From: Sphingomonas jatrophae
GTDB lineage: Bacteria; Pseudomonadota; Alphaproteobacteria; Sphingomonadales; Sphingomonadaceae
Reading direction: 5' to 3'
Assembly (NCBI RefSeq): GCF_900113315.1
Contig: NZ_FOZG01000002.1
Location: forward strand, 1,116,001 to 1,180,000
Length of the DNA: 64,000 bases
A program made the position numbers and the translations under genes. Below are positions 29,863 to 39,254 of this stretch, piece after piece. The notes beneath the pieces were generated by a model that worked only from the letters and a program-made list of their open reading frames with translations, was not told the origin of the DNA and made no database searches. How positions within the stretch are numbered: the stretch's first letter is position 1; every line of letters starts with the position of its first letter.

Positions 29863-30676
29863 CATCGAGCGCATCATCGAAACCGCATGGGACTCCCGCG
29901 ACCGGCTCGACGCCAATCTGGGCGATGGTCTGCGCGGTGCTGTGGAGGAGGCGCTCGCCCGTCTGGATGCGGGAACGCTGCGTGTGGCGGAGCCGCGGGA
30001 TGGCGGCTGGCACGTCAACCAGTGGGCGAAGAAAGCAGTGCTGCTGTCGTTCCGGTTGAACGACAACGTACTGGTCGACGGGGGGGCGGCCGGCGCGCCG
30101 GCCTTCGACAAGGTGCCGTCCAAGTTCGAGGGCTGGGACGAGGCGCGCTTCCGCGAAGGCGGCTTCCGCGTCGTACCGGGCGCGGTGGCGCGACGTGGCG
30201 CCTTTATCGGCCGCGGGGCCGTGCTGATGCCGAGCTTCGTCAACATCGGCGCCTATGTCGGCGAAGGCACGATGGTGGATACCTGGGCGACTGTCGGCAG
30301 CTGCGCGCAGATCGGGCGTAACGTGCACATCTCGGGCGGCGCGGGCATCGGCGGCGTGCTGGAGCCGTTGCAGGCGAATCCCGTGATCATCGAGGATGGC
30401 GCCTTCATCGGGGCGCGCAGCGAAGTGGCCGAGGGCGTGATCGTGCGGGAAGGCGCGGTGCTGTCAATGGGCGTCTATCTGGGTGCCTCCACCAAGATCG
30501 TCGATCGTGCGACGGGCGAGGTGACACGGGGTGAAGTGCCGCCCTACGCCGTCGTCGTGCCGGGCAGCCTGCCGGCGGAGAATGGCGGGCCGAGCCTCTA
30601 TTGCGCGGTGATCGTGAAGCGGGTGGATGCGCAGACCCGGGCGAAGACGGGCATCAACGAACTGCTGCGCGACTGA
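29855..30676 (+). CDS. dapD: 2,3,4,5-tetrahydropyridine-2,6-dicarboxylate N-succinyltransferase
   Basis: Succinylase of the lysine/diaminopimelate pathway. The 273-residue protein has the left-handed beta-helix hexapeptide region ([49 protein letters not shown]) and a C-terminal domain with [21 protein letters not shown] 29855 lies inside the preceding gene's last codons; the extended frame to 29810 is not conserved. lysA is about 29 kb away. Confidence 0.95.
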   Translation: MPDIERIIETAWDSRDRLDANLGDGLRGAVEEALARLDAGTLRVAEPRDGGWHVNQWAKKAVLLSFRLNDNVLVDGGAAGAPAFDKVPSKFEGWDEARFREGGFRVVPGAVARRGAFIGRGAVLMPSFVNIGAYVGEGTMVDTWATVGSCAQIGRNVHISGGAGIGGVLEPLQANPVIIEDGAFIGARSEVAEGVIVREGAVLSMGVYLGASTKIVDRATGEVTRGEVPPYAVVVPGSLPAENGGPSLYCAVIVKRVDAQTRAKTGINELLRD

Positions 30677-30689
30677 GGTTTTGCGCGCT

Positions 30690-30732
30690 TAAGTTGACAA
30701 AGTTGACACTCAGAGGGGCTTTTCCGACATCG
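30690..30732 (+). repeat. 43-bp conserved 3'-flanking element, copy 2
   Basis: Starts TAAGTTGACAAAG and ends CTTTTCCGACATCG. It lies 13 nt after the dapD stop in the same orientation as dapD, and matches 40 of 43 positions of the reverse complement of 8479-8521. The remaining part of this gap (30733-30862) holds only a weak palindrome, TGATTGAGAATCA, and no gene I can support. Confidence 0.75.
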
Positions 30733-30862
30733 CAGGGTTGAGCTGCGGTGTCGATACGCTCGTTCTTATATGATTGAGAATCAACCCACCTGGTTCATAC
30801 CGGTGGATTCCCTACAAAGCTATCCCGTACGTCAACGACACTCTGAACAAGGCTCACGGTGG

Positions 30863-30883
30863 ATCCCGGAACAAGTCCGGGAT
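30863..30883. repeat. palindromic dispersed repeat after dnaN
   Basis: ATCCCGGA / TCCGGGAT with an ACAAG loop, flanked by GGTGG on the left and GACG on the right. It is 14 nt from the dnaN stop (minus strand) and is a plausible terminator for that gene. Same family as 39919-39939. Confidence 0.7.
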
Positions 30884-30897
30884 GACGGGAGTCGGCC

Positions 30898-32001
30898 TCA
30901 GACCCGCATCGGCATGAGGACGTAGAGCGCGCTCGACGTGTCGCTTTCGCGGATCAGCGTCGGGGCCGCGGCGTCGGCTAGATGGACCTCGACGAGATCG
31001 CCTTCGATCTGGTTGAGGATGTCGAGCAGATAGCGGGCGTTGAAGCCGATATCGAAGCCGGGGGAGGTATATTCGCCGGGCACATCCTCGGTCGACGTGC
31101 CGTTCTCGGGCGAGGTTACCGACAGCGTGACGCGGTCACGATCCAGCGTCATCTTCACCGCGCGCGTCTTCTCGCTGGCGATGGTGGCGACGCGGTCAAC
31201 GCCCTGCATGAAGCTGCGCGGATCGATCTTGAGCAGCTTGTCGTTCGCCGACGGGATGACGCGGGTATAATCGGGGAAGGTGCCGTCGATCAGCTTGGAG
31301 GTGAGCACGGCACGGCCGAGCTCGAAACGGATCTTGGTGCCCGACAGCGACACGCCGACCGCGCCGTCCACCTCGTCGAGCAGCTTGCGCAGCTCTCCGA
31401 CGCATTTCCGCGGCACGATCACGTCGGGCATGCCGTCCGCGCCCTCCGGCTTCTCCGCGGTGACGCGCGCGAGGCGGTGGCCGTCGGTCGCGGCGGCCTT
31501 CAGCTGGCCGTCAGCGACGTGGAGGAAGATGCCGTTGAGATAATAGCGCGTTTCTTCCGTCGAGATGGCGAAGCGCGTCTTGTCGATGATCTGCTTCAGC
31601 GTCTCGGCCGGCAGTTCGAACCCGGTCGGCAGCTCGCCCTCGGCGATCACCGGGAAATCGTCGCGCGGCAGCGTCGGCAACGTGAAGTTGGAGCGGCCGG
31701 CGACGACCTTCATCCGCCCTTCGGCGGCAGAGAGCGAGACCTGCGAGCCTTCGGGCAGCTTGCGCGCGATATCGAACAGCAGGTGTGCGGAAACGGTGGT
31801 GGCCCCGGGCGTATCCACCGCGGCGTCGATCTGATCGACGATCTGCAGATCGAGATCGGTCGCCATCAGGCGCAGCCCGCCACCCGCCGTCGCCTCGATT
31901 AGCACGTTGGACAGGATCGGGATCGTGTTGCGCCGCTCGACCACGCTCTGCACATGGCCGAGGCTGCGCAGCAAGGTGGCCCGCTCGATCGTCGCCTTCA
32001 T
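30898..32001 (-). CDS. dnaN: DNA polymerase III beta sliding clamp
   Basis: Ring-shaped processivity clamp. The 367-residue protein has three repeated clamp domains; MKATIERATLLRSLGHVQSV and RRNTIPILSNVLIEA are the conserved opening, LPRDDFPV and the C-terminal VLMPMRV (partner-binding pocket) are evident. It stands alone here, not next to dnaA or recF, which is usual in alphaproteobacteria. Confidence 0.97.
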   Translation of the reverse strand: MKATIERATLLRSLGHVQSVVERRNTIPILSNVLIEATAGGGLRLMATDLDLQIVDQIDAAVDTPGATTVSAHLLFDIARKLPEGSQVSLSAAEGRMKVVAGRSNFTLPTLPRDDFPVIAEGELPTGFELPAETLKQIIDKTRFAISTEETRYYLNGIFLHVADGQLKAAATDGHRLARVTAEKPEGADGMPDVIVPRKCVGELRKLLDEVDGAVGVSLSGTKIRFELGRAVLTSKLIDGTFPDYTRVIPSANDKLLKIDPRSFMQGVDRVATIASEKTRAVKMTLDRDRVTLSVTSPENGTSTEDVPGEYTSPGFDIGFNARYLLDILNQIEGDLVEVHLADAAAPTLIRESDTSSALYVLMPMRV

Positions 32002-32119
32002 TCTGAAACGCCCCGCCCTTAGCTTTGGGTCGCCGTTATAGCGTGGGCGCGCCGGGCCGGAAGAGGGAAAGCCGGGCGCAGCGCACCGCGCCCGGTTCCA
32101 TCCCCAACTTCTTCGGCGT

Positions 32120-32168
32120 GCCGCCCGGCCGTGATCCCCGCAGTTGCGGAGAGCGCCGGCCGGGCGGC
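32120..32168 (-). terminator. 11-bp stem hairpin after first barrel gene
   Basis: GCCGCCCGGCC and GGCCGGGCGGC are perfect inverse copies around a 27-nt loop. On the minus strand this begins 13 nt after the stop of the barrel gene at 32182-32760. A second, smaller GC stem lies between it and dnaN (CCGGGCGC / GCGCCCGG near 32072-32095). No T-run is present, so intrinsic termination is uncertain. Confidence 0.5.
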
Positions 32169-32181
32169 AACGCCCGTTAGG

Positions 32182-32760
32182 TCAGAAGCGGAAGCCGAAG
32201 CCGCCGAGCGCCTGGTGACGCTCCAGACCCGCCTCGTAGTTGGAGTACCGATACTCCGCCTTGACGAAGCTGTTCGGGCCGACCGCATATTCGACACCCG
32301 CGCCGACGCGCGCGCCGTCGAGGTTGGTCTTGTCGAGACGGACATCCTCGATGCCGTCGTCGCTGTTCAGCTGGACGCGGGCATTGGTGTAGCCCGCCTT
32401 CGCGTAGAGCAGCGCACGGCCGCCGACGACGGTGCCGACGCGACCACCGATGTAGAGGTCACGCCCGGCCTTCAGGCAGACGCGCGGATTGGCGACGGTC
32501 TCGGCGCCGACGCAGGACTTGGCATCCGAATCCATCGCCTCGGCCTCGATGCCGACGAGCGCGCCGCCCATCTGCATGTCGTAGCCGGCGGCGACACCAT
32601 AGGTGACGGCATCGTCATGGCCGGGATTGGTGACCGGGTGGTCCCAGCCGACGAGACCCTCGATGCGCGGGCCGGTGAAGGGCGCGTCCGCCTGCGCGAA
32701 AGCGGGGGACGCAGCGGCAACGCCGGCGAGGAGCGCGAGGGGGAAAGCAACGCTACGCAT
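32182..32760 (-). CDS. small outer-membrane beta-barrel protein
   Basis: A 192-residue OmpA/OmpW-like eight-stranded barrel. Signal peptide MRSVAFPLALLAGVAAASPA ends at AFAQ-type cleavage. Strand-forming motifs are GPRIEGLVGWDHP, AVTYGVAAGYDMQMGGA, KAGRDLYIGGRVGTVVGG, LLYAKAGYTNARV and the terminal FVKAEYRYSNYEAG...FGFRF. Two cysteines in CVGAETVANPRVC lie in a predicted extracellular loop. Paralogous to the next gene. Confidence 0.85.
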   Translation of the reverse strand: MRSVAFPLALLAGVAAASPAFAQADAPFTGPRIEGLVGWDHPVTNPGHDDAVTYGVAAGYDMQMGGALVGIEAEAMDSDAKSCVGAETVANPRVCLKAGRDLYIGGRVGTVVGGRALLYAKAGYTNARVQLNSDDGIEDVRLDKTNLDGARVGAGVEYAVGPNSFVKAEYRYSNYEAGLERHQALGGFGFRF

Positions 32761-32870
32761 AGACAACTCCATTCCAGATCCCCCGTGACGGGCCGCGACT
32801 GGCGGCGGGGGGACGGGCGGCTCAAGTGCCCAAAGCGGAGTGGAGTTGCATGAACCTCACATAAACGAGA

Positions 32871-32898
32871 CGGCCTGTTGCATACACGCAACAGGCCG
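32871..32898 (-). terminator. perfect 11-bp hairpin terminator between barrel genes
   Basis: CGGCCTGTTGC and GCAACAGGCCG with a 6-nt loop (ATACAC). It starts 10 nt past the stop of the upstream barrel gene (minus strand) and is followed on that strand by TCTCGTTTATG, a weak T-rich tail. This is the best intrinsic-terminator candidate in the window. Confidence 0.7.
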
Positions 32899-32908
32899 TT
32901 CGTCCGGA

Positions 32909-33493
32909 TCAGAAGCGGAGGCCGACGCCGGCGAGCAGCTGGTGACGCTCGCCGCCCGCCTCATAGTTGGTGTAGCGATACTCGCCCTTCACATAGGCCT
33001 TCTCGCCCAGCATGTGCTCCAGCCCGAGGCCGAGACGCACGCCGTCGACATTGCCGCTATCCTTGTAGCTGCCGGTCGCGGCATTGGCATCGTAAGAGGC
33101 GCTGAAGCGGGCGTTGCTGTAGCCGGCCTTGGCATAGACCATCGTCTTGGGGCCGACGAGCGCGCCGATCCGGGCACCGGCATAGAGATCGCGACCCGCC
33201 TTGGCGCACAGCCGGTCGCCCGCGCGGATCGCGCCGCTGACGCATTCCTTCTGCGTGCTGTCGGTCGCCTCGATCTCGATCCCGGCGCGGATGGTGTTGG
33301 ACAGCGCGAAATCATAGCCGGCACCGACGCCGTAGAGAATGCCATCGTCATGATCGCCGCCGCCCTGGACGCGATCGCCGCCGGCAACGACTTCGACCCG
33401 CGGGCCGGTGAAGGGCGCGCGATCCTGCGCGAAGGCCGGCGTCGCCGCCAGCATGGAGGTGCCCGCAAGTGCGGCGAGGAACAGGATACGCAT
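32909..33493 (-). CDS. small outer-membrane beta-barrel protein, paralogue
   Basis: A 194-residue exported barrel with a signal peptide (MRILFLAALAGTSMLAATPA). It shares APFTGPRVE, KAGRDLYAGARIGALVG, VYAKAGYSNARF and EYRYTNYEAGGERHQ with the gene at 32182-32760, so it is a tandem duplicate that has since diverged. Two cysteines are again placed in one loop (KECVSGA...DRLCAKA). It terminates in FRF-like residues. Function is not known. Confidence 0.85.
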   Translation of the reverse strand: MRILFLAALAGTSMLAATPAFAQDRAPFTGPRVEVVAGGDRVQGGGDHDDGILYGVGAGYDFALSNTIRAGIEIEATDSTQKECVSGAIRAGDRLCAKAGRDLYAGARIGALVGPKTMVYAKAGYSNARFSASYDANAATGSYKDSGNVDGVRLGLGLEHMLGEKAYVKGEYRYTNYEAGGERHQLLAGVGLRF

Positions 33494-33589
33494 AAGCCAG
33501 AAACCCTTTTGTCTGCCCGGCCGCTGATCGGCTCTGTCGGCGTGGGCAGGCTCTTGCGGCGGATGCGGCGGCGACGCATGCCCGCCACG

Positions 33590-34102
33590 ATGAAGCCCCG
33601 ATCCCGCTCGACCAGGCTGCGCGCCGGCATGTTCGTCGTCGGGATCGCGCTTTCCGTCCCGACCTGGGCGGCGCGGGAATCGCTCGGCACGTTCGGCGGC
33701 TGGGGTGCTTTCCGCGATACCATGCCCGTGCGCCGCTGCTTCGCCATCGCCGAGCCGGTGCGCCGCGGAGGGCAGCGCGGGCGCGCCTTCCTCGGCATCG
33801 GCTATTGGCCGGACCGTGGCGTGCGCGGGCAGCTGCAGCTGCGCCTGTCACGCCGCAAGGCGCGGGGAACGCCCGTGGTGCTGAGTGCGGGCACGCGGCG
33901 CTTCGCGCTGATCGCCGGCGGCAATGCGGCGTGGGCGCCGAACGCGAGGGTGGATGCCGCAATCGTCGCTGCGATCCGCAGCGCCACCAGCCTGTCCGTC
34001 GAGGGCACCGGGCGGGACGGCCGCGCCTTTGTCGATGCCTATGCGCTGCGCGGCGCGGCGACGGCGATCGACGCGGCGGCACTGGGCTGCGCGCGGCGAT
34101 AG
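33590..34102 (+). CDS. invasion-associated locus B (IalB)-like protein
   Basis: A 170-residue exported protein with a basic start and signal-like helix ([15 protein letters not shown]). [39 protein letters not shown] and [20 protein letters not shown] resemble IalB family proteins, with two cysteines (RRCFA and LGCAR) likely bridged. In-frame ATGs at 33563 and 33578 are alternative starts. The role in non-pathogenic sphingomonads is unknown. Confidence 0.72.
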   Translation: MKPRSRSTRLRAGMFVVGIALSVPTWAARESLGTFGGWGAFRDTMPVRRCFAIAEPVRRGGQRGRAFLGIGYWPDRGVRGQLQLRLSRRKARGTPVVLSAGTRRFALIAGGNAAWAPNARVDAAIVAAIRSATSLSVEGTGRDGRAFVDAYALRGAATAIDAAALGCARR

Positions 34103-34121
34103 AAAAAGCGGGCGTTTTTCC
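34103..34121 (+). terminator. weak hairpin between IalB-like gene and rlmN
   Basis: GAAAAA / TTTTTC around GCGGGCG, directly after the TAG. The T-run on the right arm looks intrinsic-terminator-like, but the stem is short, and rlmN starts only five bases later. Confidence 0.3.
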
Positions 34122-34125
34122 CTAT

Positions 34126-35331
34126 ATGGCCGCGATGAACGCGCTGATGCCCATTCCCGGCCATATCGATCCCGTGCCCGTGCCTCGCGGAGGCGCGCCG
34201 CGCGCCGACGGCCGCATCGACCTGGTCGGCCTGTCACGCGAGCAGCTGCGCGAAACGCTGGCGGCCGCCGGGCTGGAGCCGAAGCAGGCCAAGCTGCGCG
34301 CCAAGCAGCTGTTCCACTGGATCTACAATCGCGGCGCGACCGAATTCTCGGCGATGACCGACATCGCTAAGGCGATGCACCCGTGGCTGGCGGAACGCTT
34401 CACCATCGAGCGGCCCGAGGTGGTCGAGGCGCAGGTCTCCGAGGACGGCACGCGCAAGTGGCTGCTGCGATCGCACGATGCGCAGGATTACGAGATGGTG
34501 TTCATCCCCGATGCGGATCGGGGGACGCTCTGCGTGTCGAGCCAGGTCGGCTGCACGCTCAACTGCCGCTTCTGCCATACCGGCACGATGCGACTGGTGC
34601 GGAACCTGACCGCGGGCGAGATCGTCGGCCAGGTGATGCTCGCACGCGATGCACTGGGCGAGTGGCCGAGCCAGCCGGAGGGACGGCTGCTGACCAACAT
34701 CGTCATGATGGGCATGGGCGAGCCGCTGTATAACTTCGATGCGGTGCGCGACGCCTTGACCGTGGTGATGGACGGCGACGGGCTCGGCCTGTCGAAGCGG
34801 CGGATCACGCTGTCCACCTCGGGCGTGGTGCCGATGATGGAGCGGGCGGGCAAGGAGATCGGCGTCAACCTTGCCGTGTCGCTGCACGCGGTCACCAAGG
34901 AGGTGCGCGACGAGATCGTGCCGCTCAACCGCAAATACGGGATCGAGCAGCTGCTCGAGGCGTGCGCCGCCTATCCGGGCGCGAACAATGCCCGGCGGAT
35001 CACGTTCGAATATGTGATGTTGAAGGACAAGAACGACCGTGACGAGGATGCGCGCGAGCTGGTCCGCCTGATCCGCCACTACAAGCTGCCGGCCAAGGTG
35101 AACCTGATCCCGTTCAATCCGTGGCCGGGCGCGGCTTACGAGACGTCGACGCCCGAGCGGGTGGCGCGCTTTTCCGACATCGTGTTCAAGGCGGGCATCT
35201 CCGCCCCTGTCCGCACGCCGCGCGGGCGCGACATCGACGCGGCCTGCGGCCAGCTGAAGACCGCGGCGGAAAAGAAGTCCCGCGCCGAGCTGGACCGGTT
35301 GGCCGAGGAGAAGCAGGCGGCGCTGGGCTGA
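34126..35331 (+). CDS. rlmN: 23S rRNA/tRNA (adenine-C2)-methyltransferase RlmN
   Basis: Radical-SAM methyl synthase acting on A2503 of 23S rRNA and A37 of tRNAs. The CX3CX2C cluster is in [11 protein letters not shown] (about residue 144-154). [20 protein letters not shown] and SQVGCTLNC are signature regions, and [10 protein letters not shown] carries the C-terminal catalytic cysteine. Start ATG 34126 (or 34135) is used; the much longer ORF from 33805 lies inside the previous gene. Confidence 0.95.
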   Translation: MAAMNALMPIPGHIDPVPVPRGGAPRADGRIDLVGLSREQLRETLAAAGLEPKQAKLRAKQLFHWIYNRGATEFSAMTDIAKAMHPWLAERFTIERPEVVEAQVSEDGTRKWLLRSHDAQDYEMVFIPDADRGTLCVSSQVGCTLNCRFCHTGTMRLVRNLTAGEIVGQVMLARDALGEWPSQPEGRLLTNIVMMGMGEPLYNFDAVRDALTVVMDGDGLGLSKRRITLSTSGVVPMMERAGKEIGVNLAVSLHAVTKEVRDEIVPLNRKYGIEQLLEACAAYPGANNARRITFEYVMLKDKNDRDEDARELVRLIRHYKLPAKVNLIPFNPWPGAAYETSTPERVARFSDIVFKAGISAPVRTPRGRDIDAACGQLKTAAEKKSRAELDRLAEEKQAALG

Positions 35332-35338
35332 GCTTCCG

Positions 35339-35423
35339 CCGTTCGCCCTGAGCTTGTCGAAGGGCCGTGTTGATCTTCGCCGAGCAAGGAAGAACGGTGC
35401 TTCGACAGGCTCAGCACGAACGG
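35339..35423. repeat. dispersed inverted-repeat element, family B copy 1
   Basis: Left arm CCGTTCGCCCTGAGCTTGTC and the right arm, complement of CCGTTCGTGCTGAGCCTGTC, bracket about 35 nt of unrelated middle sequence. The right end supplies CGGAGAG, the ribosome-binding site of the following gene. A near copy is at 43409-43491. Confidence 0.75.
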
Positions 35424-35430
35424 AGAGATC

Positions 35431-36189
35431 ATGATTGAGCCCGCGCAGATCGGGCTCGCGCTCGGCGCCGGAATCTTCGGCGGCGCGATGAACGCGCTGG
35501 CGGGCGGCGGCACGTTCGCCACCCTGCCCGCTCTGATCGCGCTTGGCCTGCCGGCGAACATCGCCAACGCCACCTCGAACGTGGCGCTGCTGCCGGGTGC
35601 GGCGGCGAGCGCATGGGCCTTTCGCGGCGAGCTGGCGCCACTCGGCGGCGTGTCGATCCGGCTGCTGGCGGCGATTACCTTCGTCGGCGGGCTGGCGGGC
35701 AGCCTGCTGCTGGTGCTCACCCCCACGCGCGCGTTCGATCTCATCATTCCCTGGCTGCTGCTGATCGCGATGCTGGCTATCGCCTTCGGCCCACGTGCCG
35801 CCGCGTGGCTGCGCGCACATGCGACGATCGGGCGGCCGACTTTGCTCGCGGCGCAGGCGCTGCTCGGCATCTATGGCGGCTATTTCGGCGGGGGCGTCGG
35901 CATCATGACGACGGCCACCTACGGTCTGCTGGCGGGAATGAGCCCGCGCGCGATGTTCGCGCCGCGCACGCTGATGCTGGCGGTAGCGAATGCGGCGGCG
36001 GCGATCCTGTTCGTCGCATTCGGCATGGTGCGCTGGGCGGCGGCGCTGCCGATGCTGACGGGTGCGGTGCTGGGCGGCTGGGCCGGCGCGCACCTCGGCC
36101 GGCGGCTGCCCGCGGGCGTCGCGCGGGCGTGGACGCTGGCCGTCACCGCCGTCACCACCATCGTCTTCTTCGTGCGCGCTTATGGATGA
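35431..36189 (+). CDS. TSUP family (TauE/SafE) membrane permease
   Basis: A 252-residue inner-membrane protein with about eight helices in two repeats. GIFGGAMNALAGGGTFATLPALI and GIYGGYFGGGVGIM (quoted in parts) are the two glycine-rich hallmarks of the sulfite/organosulfonate exporter family. Substrate is not predictable from sequence. ATG 35431 lies directly after a repeat element that provides its Shine-Dalgarno. Confidence 0.88.
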   Translation: MIEPAQIGLALGAGIFGGAMNALAGGGTFATLPALIALGLPANIANATSNVALLPGAAASAWAFRGELAPLGGVSIRLLAAITFVGGLAGSLLLVLTPTRAFDLIIPWLLLIAMLAIAFGPRAAAWLRAHATIGRPTLLAAQALLGIYGGYFGGGVGIMTTATYGLLAGMSPRAMFAPRTLMLAVANAAAAILFVAFGMVRWAAALPMLTGAVLGGWAGAHLGRRLPAGVARAWTLAVTAVTTIVFFVRAYG

Positions 36190-36240
36190 TGCGCCGCAGC
36201 GCATTCCACATGGATGGCACAGGCTCTAAGGAGCGGTGAC

Positions 36241-37467
36241 ATGAGCATCTTCGACAAAGCGATGGCCCGCATCATCCGCGAGGGCGAACTCGAAATCCGT
36301 TACGCGAACGGCCGCGTCGCGCGGTTCGGCAAGCCATCGGACCGACTGCCGAGCGTCGCGATCCGCTTTACCGATCGCGGCGTTCCCCGCGCCATCCTGT
36401 CCGACCCGCGGCTGGGCGCGGCCGAGACGTTCATGGACGGCCGGCTGGTGATCGAGCAGGGCGACGTGCGCAACCTGATCGACCTGTTCCGCGGTAATGC
36501 GCCGGCCGAGGATGGCGGCAAGCTGAAGGGCGGCTTCGGCTCGCACGTGAAGCGCGCATTGACGCGGATCGACCGGATGAACTGGGAGCGGCGATCCAAG
36601 CGCAACGTGGCGCACCATTACGACCTGTCGGACCGGCTCTACGATCTCTTCCTCGATTCGGACCGGCAATATAGCTGCGCCTATTTCACCGATCCCTCGG
36701 TCGGGCTGGAGCAGGCGCAGCTCGACAAGAAGGCGCATATCGCCGCGAAGCTGAACCTGAAGCCCGGCCTGAAGGTGCTCGACATCGGCTGCGGCTGGGG
36801 CGGGATGGCGCTCTATCTCAATCGCGTGGCCGACGTCGACGTGCTCGGCATCACGCTGTCGGAGGAGCAGCTGAAGGTCGCCCGCCGCCGCGCCGAGGAG
36901 GCGGGTGTGGCGGATCGGGTCAAGTTCGAGCTGATCGACTATCGCCGGCTTGAAGGGCGGTTCGACCGGATCGTCTCGGTCGGCATGTTCGAGCATGTCG
37001 GCCCGCCCAATTACCGCCGCTTCTTCCAAAAGTGCCGCGAGCTGCTGGCACCGGACGGCGCGATGCTGGTCCACACGATCGGGCGGACGGGGCGGCCGGG
37101 CACGACCGACGCCTTCACCACCAAATACATCTTCCCGGGCGGCTATATCCCGGCGCTGTCCGAGATGGTGGCGGGGTCGGAGGGGACCAAGCTGATCGTC
37201 TCCGATGTGGAAACGCTCAGGCTGCATTACGCCTATACGCTGGACCATTGGTATGACCGCACCGTCGCGGCGCGTGAGGCGATCGAGGCGCTCTACGATG
37301 CGCGCTTCTACCGCATGTGGATCTTCTATCTCGCAGGGGCGGCGGCAGCGTTCCGCCACGGCGGGATGGTCAACTTCCAGGTGCAATATATCCGCAATCG
37401 CCACGCACTGCCGATCACGCGCGATTATATGAGCGAGGCGGAAGCGGCGCTGCGGGCCAAGGGCTGA
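36241..37467 (+). CDS. cyclopropane-fatty-acyl-phospholipid synthase family methyltransferase
   Basis: A 408-residue SAM enzyme. KRNVAHHYDLSDRLYDLFL and YSCAYF are CFA-synthase signatures; VLDIGCGWGGMALYL is the SAM loop, and FDRIVSVGMFEHVGPPNY holds the glutamate used with bicarbonate in the family. GTDAFT-like TKYIFPGGYIP also fits. ATG 36241 is preceded by GGAGCGG. The N-terminal 100 residues are a variable domain. The product (cyclopropane or methylated fatty chain) is inferred. Confidence 0.85.
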   Translation: MSIFDKAMARIIREGELEIRYANGRVARFGKPSDRLPSVAIRFTDRGVPRAILSDPRLGAAETFMDGRLVIEQGDVRNLIDLFRGNAPAEDGGKLKGGFGSHVKRALTRIDRMNWERRSKRNVAHHYDLSDRLYDLFLDSDRQYSCAYFTDPSVGLEQAQLDKKAHIAAKLNLKPGLKVLDIGCGWGGMALYLNRVADVDVLGITLSEEQLKVARRRAEEAGVADRVKFELIDYRRLEGRFDRIVSVGMFEHVGPPNYRRFFQKCRELLAPDGAMLVHTIGRTGRPGTTDAFTTKYIFPGGYIPALSEMVAGSEGTKLIVSDVETLRLHYAYTLDHWYDRTVAAREAIEALYDARFYRMWIFYLAGAAAAFRHGGMVNFQVQYIRNRHALPITRDYMSEAEAALRAKG

Positions 37468-37485
37468 CCTCCGTCCGGTTACGCT

Positions 37486-37908
37486 TCAATCCTCCGCACG
37501 TGGTGGGCGCTGGGGCCGTGCCGCCTCGCGCTCGGCGTCGGAGAGCTTGCCGTCACGGTCCGTGTCGGCGCGGTCGAAGCGGGTCAGGGCAGCCTGCTCC
37601 ATCTCCGTCTGGGTGACGCGTCCATCGCCGTCCGCATCCGCCATCGCGAACATGCGCGGCGGCCGTGCCGGCGCGGCATTCGCCTGCGTGTCACCGCCGC
37701 GCGGGCCGAAACGGGGCATCTCGTCAGCCGTGACGGCACCGTCCTTGTTGCGGTCGAGCATCGTGAACAGGCTGCGCACCTGCTCGGTCGCTTCCGCCCG
37801 TGTCGCCGGCATCCGCATCCGCCCGCCCGGCTGCGCCGCAGCGGGGCTGACCGCCGTCGCCATGCCCAATGCGAGCAACCCGCCCGCCAACAAACGCTGC
37901 CGCATCAT
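37486..37908 (-). CDS. exported EF-hand calcium-binding protein
   Basis: A 140-residue secreted protein with signal peptide (LLAGGLLALGMATAVSPAAA) and three EF-hand loops: DRNKDGAVTADE, DADGDGRVTQTE and DTDRDGKLSDAE. ATG 37908 has GAGGAA six bases upstream; the ORF continues further as an unconserved extension. Similar small periplasmic EF-hand proteins are common in alphaproteobacteria and have no assigned reaction. Confidence 0.85.
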   Translation of the reverse strand: MMRQRLLAGGLLALGMATAVSPAAAQPGGRMRMPATRAEATEQVRSLFTMLDRNKDGAVTADEMPRFGPRGGDTQANAAPARPPRMFAMADADGDGRVTQTEMEQAALTRFDRADTDRDGKLSDAEREAARPQRPPRAED

Positions 37909-38023
37909 ACCCGATTCCTCGACCATTCTTCCGCCTGAGTGAACGCATGCGCGTGTATCCGGGTTGAACGGAAACCCCACGGGTGGCAGAGCGCCCGCGC
38001 TCTTTTCCGGGGACAATGACACG

Positions 38024-39238
38024 ATGACCGACGTCAAGCGGGTGGTGCTGGCCTATTCGGGCGGGCTCGATACGAGCGTGATCCTGAAGTGGCTGCGCGA
38101 GACCTACGATTGCGAGGTCGTCACCTTCACCGCCGATCTCGGCCAGGGCGAGGAGCTGGAGCCGGCGCGCGCCAAGGCCGAGCTGATGGGCGTGAAGCCC
38201 GAGCACATCTTCATCGACGATCTGCGCGAGGAGTTCGTCCGCGATTACGTCTTCCCGATGATGCGGGCGAATGCGCATTATGAGGGGCTGTACCTGCTCG
38301 GCACCTCGATCGCGCGGCCGCTGATCGCCAAGCGCCAGATCGAGATCGCGCGCATGGTGGGCGCCGACGCGGTGAGCCACGGCGCGACGGGCAAGGGCAA
38401 TGACCAGGTCCGCTTCGAGCTCGGCTATTATGCGCTGGCGCCCGATATCAAGGTGATCGCGCCGTGGCGCGAATGGGATCTGACCAGCCGCACCAAGCTG
38501 ATCGAATATGCCGAGGCGCACCAGATCCCGGTGCCCAAGGACAAGCGCGGCGAATCGCCCTTCTCGACCGATGCGAACCTGCTGCACACCTCGTCCGAGG
38601 GGAAGGTGCTGGAGGATCCGGGCGCCGAGGTGCCCGATTACGTCTACAGCCGCACGGTCAATCCGGAGGACGCGCCCGACACGCCCGAGGTGATCGAGAT
38701 CGGGTTCGAGGCAGGCGACGGCGTGTCGATCAACGGCCAGCCGCTGTCGCCGGCCAACCTGCTCGCCAGCCTGAACGATTATGGGCGGCGCCATGGCATC
38801 GGTCGGCTCGACCTGGTCGAGAATCGCTTCGTCGGCATGAAGTCGCGCGGCATGTACGAGACGCCGGGCGGCACGATCTACGCCGCGGCGCACCGTGCGA
38901 TCGAGCAGCTGACGCTGGACCGGGGTGCGGCGCACCTGAAGGACGAGCTGATGCCGCGCTATGCGGAGCTGATCTACAACGGCTTCTGGTTCTCGCCCGA
39001 GCGCGAGATGCTGCAGGCGGCGATCGATCACAGCCAGGCGAAGGTGGCGGGGAGCGTGCGGCTGAAGCTCTACAAGGGCGGCGTCCACGTGATCGGCCGC
39101 ACCTCGCCCAATTCGCTCTATTCCGAGAAGGTCGTGACCTTCGAGGACGATGCCGGCGCCTACGACCAGCGCGACGCGGCGGGCTTCATCAAGCTCAACG
39201 CGCTGCGGCTGCGGCTGCTCGGGCGGCGCGACATCTGA
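38024..39238 (+). CDS. argG: argininosuccinate synthase
   Basis: Condenses citrulline and aspartate with ATP in arginine synthesis. The 404-residue protein has the P-loop [15 protein letters not shown] near residue 10, [34 protein letters not shown] and [11 protein letters not shown], all family hallmarks. ATG 38024 is used instead of the longer start at 37964. argH is at 60.7 kb, so the pathway is unlinked. Confidence 0.97.
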   Translation: MTDVKRVVLAYSGGLDTSVILKWLRETYDCEVVTFTADLGQGEELEPARAKAELMGVKPEHIFIDDLREEFVRDYVFPMMRANAHYEGLYLLGTSIARPLIAKRQIEIARMVGADAVSHGATGKGNDQVRFELGYYALAPDIKVIAPWREWDLTSRTKLIEYAEAHQIPVPKDKRGESPFSTDANLLHTSSEGKVLEDPGAEVPDYVYSRTVNPEDAPDTPEVIEIGFEAGDGVSINGQPLSPANLLASLNDYGRRHGIGRLDLVENRFVGMKSRGMYETPGGTIYAAAHRAIEQLTLDRGAAHLKDELMPRYAELIYNGFWFSPEREMLQAAIDHSQAKVAGSVRLKLYKGGVHVIGRTSPNSLYSEKVVTFEDDAGAYDQRDAAGFIKLNALRLRLLGRRDI

Positions 39239-39254
39239 GCGCCGGGGGGCAGGA

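Noticed and set aside
30770-30785. TGATTGAGAATCA as a Fur box
   Set aside because: It is a short odd palindrome in the gap between two convergent genes (dapD and dnaN), where no promoter is needed and no iron gene is near.
34234-36204. 656-residue ORF antisense to rlmN and TSUP genes
   Set aside because: It is a high-GC shadow: rich in Arg, His and Gln, no family similarity, and it contains real genes on the opposite strand with strong motifs.
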